Shown here one piece after another: positions 62,053-64,000 of a stretch of DNA of 64,000 bases. The stretch is from Hemibagrus wyckioides (lineage: Eukaryota > Chordata > Actinopteri > Siluriformes > Bagridae), in the NCBI RefSeq assembly GCF_019097595.1, contig NC_080726.1:15785705-15849704 (forward strand). The letters are read 5' to 3'. The position numbers and the translations under genes were made by a program. The stretch's first letter is position 1. Every line of letters begins with the position of its first letter. The notes under the pieces are model-generated. The model made no database searches, was not told where the DNA came from, and saw only the letters and a program-made list of their open reading frames with translations.

Positions 62053-63910
62053 ATGACTAAGAACTGCCACAATGACTATAAGATGAAGTTTCCTATGGAG
62101 GAGGAGTACCCTGACCTCTCTCTGCACAACAACCATATGTCCAAGGTACTGACCAAGGAAATTTATGACAAGCTGAGAGGAAAGTCTACCCCAAGTGGCT
62201 TCACTCTTGATGACTGCATTCAGACTGGTGTGGACAACCCTGGTAAGAAAGCCTGTACAAACACTCAGTTAGTCTTAACAATGCACCATCTCACCTTGGA
62301 ACATTTTAGCCACGCTACCACCATATTAATTTGGGTTACTACAATACTCAATATCTAGAAAATAGATCAAATGAAATTAAAATGGCATAATATTTAAAAA
62401 AAAAATCCAGTATCAAAGGTATCTCAATGCTGTTAGTGTTTCATGAGTCATGCAAAAATTTTTTATCCCATCTTCAGGTCATCCTTTTATTATGACCGTT
62501 GGTTGTGTTGCTGGTGATGAGGAGTCCTATGATGTCTTCAAGGATCTCTTTGACCCTGTCATTTCCGACCGTCATGGTGGCTACAAGCCCACTGACAAGC
62601 ACCAAACTGATCTGAACTGGGAGAACCTGAAGGTGCGGACAAATCCACAAGATTTCAAAATTTTTGGTATTTTGTGTAGGTATATTATTTTTCATGACAT
62701 CCTTTATTCTGTATGTAGGGTGGTGATGATCTTGACCCCAACTACGTTATGAGCAGCCGTGTACGTACTGGTCGCAGCATCAAGGGTTTCACCCTGCCCC
62801 CCCACAACAGCCGTGGTGAGCGTAGGGCTGTGGAGAAGCTGTCCATTGAGGGTGAGTCTCAGCCATCAGAATACCACCAACTAATTACAGGTCATGCCCG
62901 TCTATTAGAAATGTAACTTTTGGTCCTGCTTCTTTTCACAGCTTTGACCAGCCTGGATGGTGAGTTCAAGGGCAAGTACTACCCCCTGAAGGACATGACC
63001 GATAAAGAGCAGGAACAGCTGATCGCTGACCACTTCCTGTTTGACAAGCCTGTCTCCCCACTGCTGCTGGCTGCTGGTATGGCTCGTGACTGGCCTGATG
63101 CAAGAGGCATCTGGCACAATGACAACAAGACCTTCCTGGTCTGGGTGAATGAAGAAGATCATCTGCGTGTCATTTCCATGCAGAAGGGTGGCAACATGAA
63201 GGAGGTCTTCAGAAGGTTCTGCGTTGGTCTGCAGAGGGTAAGACAACCAGATGTCCAAAGCTTGACAATATTAGGATTCTTTTCTTTGCACTCAATAAAT
63301 AACTAAATGACATCTATGTTCTACACTAGATAGATAGATAGATAGATAGATAGATACTTTATTCATCCCAAAGGGAAATTTACAGTTTCCAGCAGTATCC
63401 ACAAACACAGGTAATAGATAAAATAGGAAGGAATATAACAAAAATACACTTACACAGATTGAAGAGATCTTCAAGAAGCACAACCATGGATTCTCATGGA
63501 ATGAGCATCTTGGATTCATCCTGACCTGCCCCTCTAACCTGGGTACTGGCCTGCGTGGTGGAGTGCACGTTAAGCTGCCCAAGCTCAGCACACACGCCAA
63601 ATTTGAGGAGATCCTGACCAGACTCCGTCTGCAGAAGCGTGGCACAGGTATACATTGTTCTTTCGGTAAATAGCTAAGGCACCCTGACTGAATAGTTCGA
63701 ACCGCTTGACCCTCCTTTTTCACTTGTCCAGGTGGTGTGGATACTGCTTCTGTTGGTGGTGTGTTTGACGTCTCCAATGCTGACCGTCTGGGTTCATCTG
63801 AAGTGCAACAGGTACAGCTGGTGGTTGATGGTGTGAAGCTGATGGTTGAGATGGAGAAGAAGCTGGAGAAGGGCGAGTCCATCGATGACATGATCCCTGC
63901 CCAGAAGTAA
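62053..63910 (+). CDS. ckm: Creatine kinase, muscle type
   Basis: Cytosolic creatine kinase moves phosphate between creatine phosphate and ADP and buffers ATP in muscle. Coding exons are 62053-62242, 62478-62632, 62719-62851, 62942-63237, 63458-63647 and 63732-63910, all GT-AG and in phase, giving 380 residues (human 381). The N-terminal helical domain includes [19 protein letters not shown]. The catalytic domain includes [44 protein letters not shown], and the family signature CPSNLGTG with reactive Cys282 (human 283). The C-terminus is DDMIPAQK. The absence of a transit peptide and the strong match to the M isoform separate it from mitochondrial types; fish have two muscle copies and I cannot say which this is. 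The 3' UTR runs off the window. Confidence 0.96.
63330..63445 (+). mobile_element. LINE-like 3' tail in a ckm intron
   Basis: A GATA repeat is followed by TACTTTATTCATCCCAAAGG and GAAATTTACAG, a word order typical of 3' ends of a common teleost non-LTR retrotransposon, in reverse. The family name is not assigned. It fills most of the intron before the exon at 63458 and ends only a few bases before its acceptor. Confidence 0.6.
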
Positions 63911-64000
63911 AGTGGAAATAGTATTTCTTTTTGTATTTGTTCTCATGAGTAACCTTACCATCCAAGGAGCGAGCAAACAAACAGGAGAAGTGCTACTGAT

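Overview
The window is vertebrate nuclear DNA, almost certainly from a ray-finned fish. The evidence is spliced genes with full-length similarity to human proteins, several Tc1-type transposon families typical of teleosts, an L2-type LINE fragment and abundant TA microsatellites. The repeat families resemble those of otophysan fishes such as catfishes, but the sequence alone does not fix the species. All gene calls come from reading exons, splice sites and reading-frame phase by eye against remembered human orthologues; no search was run.

Layout: sae1 (minus strand, SUMO-activating enzyme subunit 1; its last exon lies off the left edge) stands head to head with zc3h4 (plus strand, a CCCH zinc-finger regulator of unproductive transcription). 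After about 6 kb of non-coding DNA, a Tc1 element and a promoter with an untranslated exon comes a Borg-family Cdc42 effector gene (plus, single coding exon). After a Tc1 relic, a dispersed repeat and an L2-like LINE fragment comes ercc2 (plus, XPD helicase of TFIIH, 23 coding exons, 760 residues), tail to tail with klc3 (minus, kinesin light chain 3, 12 coding exons). The window ends with ckm (plus, muscle creatine kinase), whose coding sequence is complete. From memory, the ercc2-klc3-ckm order and orientations match human 19q13.32, as does the divergent sae1/zc3h4 pair, so both are old conserved blocks.

The genes do not form one pathway. sae1, zc3h4 and ercc2 are nuclear housekeeping genes, klc3 is a motor subunit, and ckm is a muscle gene with a TATA box, CCAAT boxes and MEF2- and E-box-like sites. 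Introns and intergenic DNA carry at least four Tc1/mariner families. One element, at 27645-28891, has matching terminal repeats and apparently a single frameshift.

The most notable structures are a U12-type AT-AC intron in zc3h4 between two zinc fingers, a duplicated two-exon module in the same gene, a perfect 40-bp palindrome beside a TA tract in a sae1 intron, and TAGC/GCTA-rich tracts in the first introns of the three housekeeping genes. I found no convincing wholly new system.
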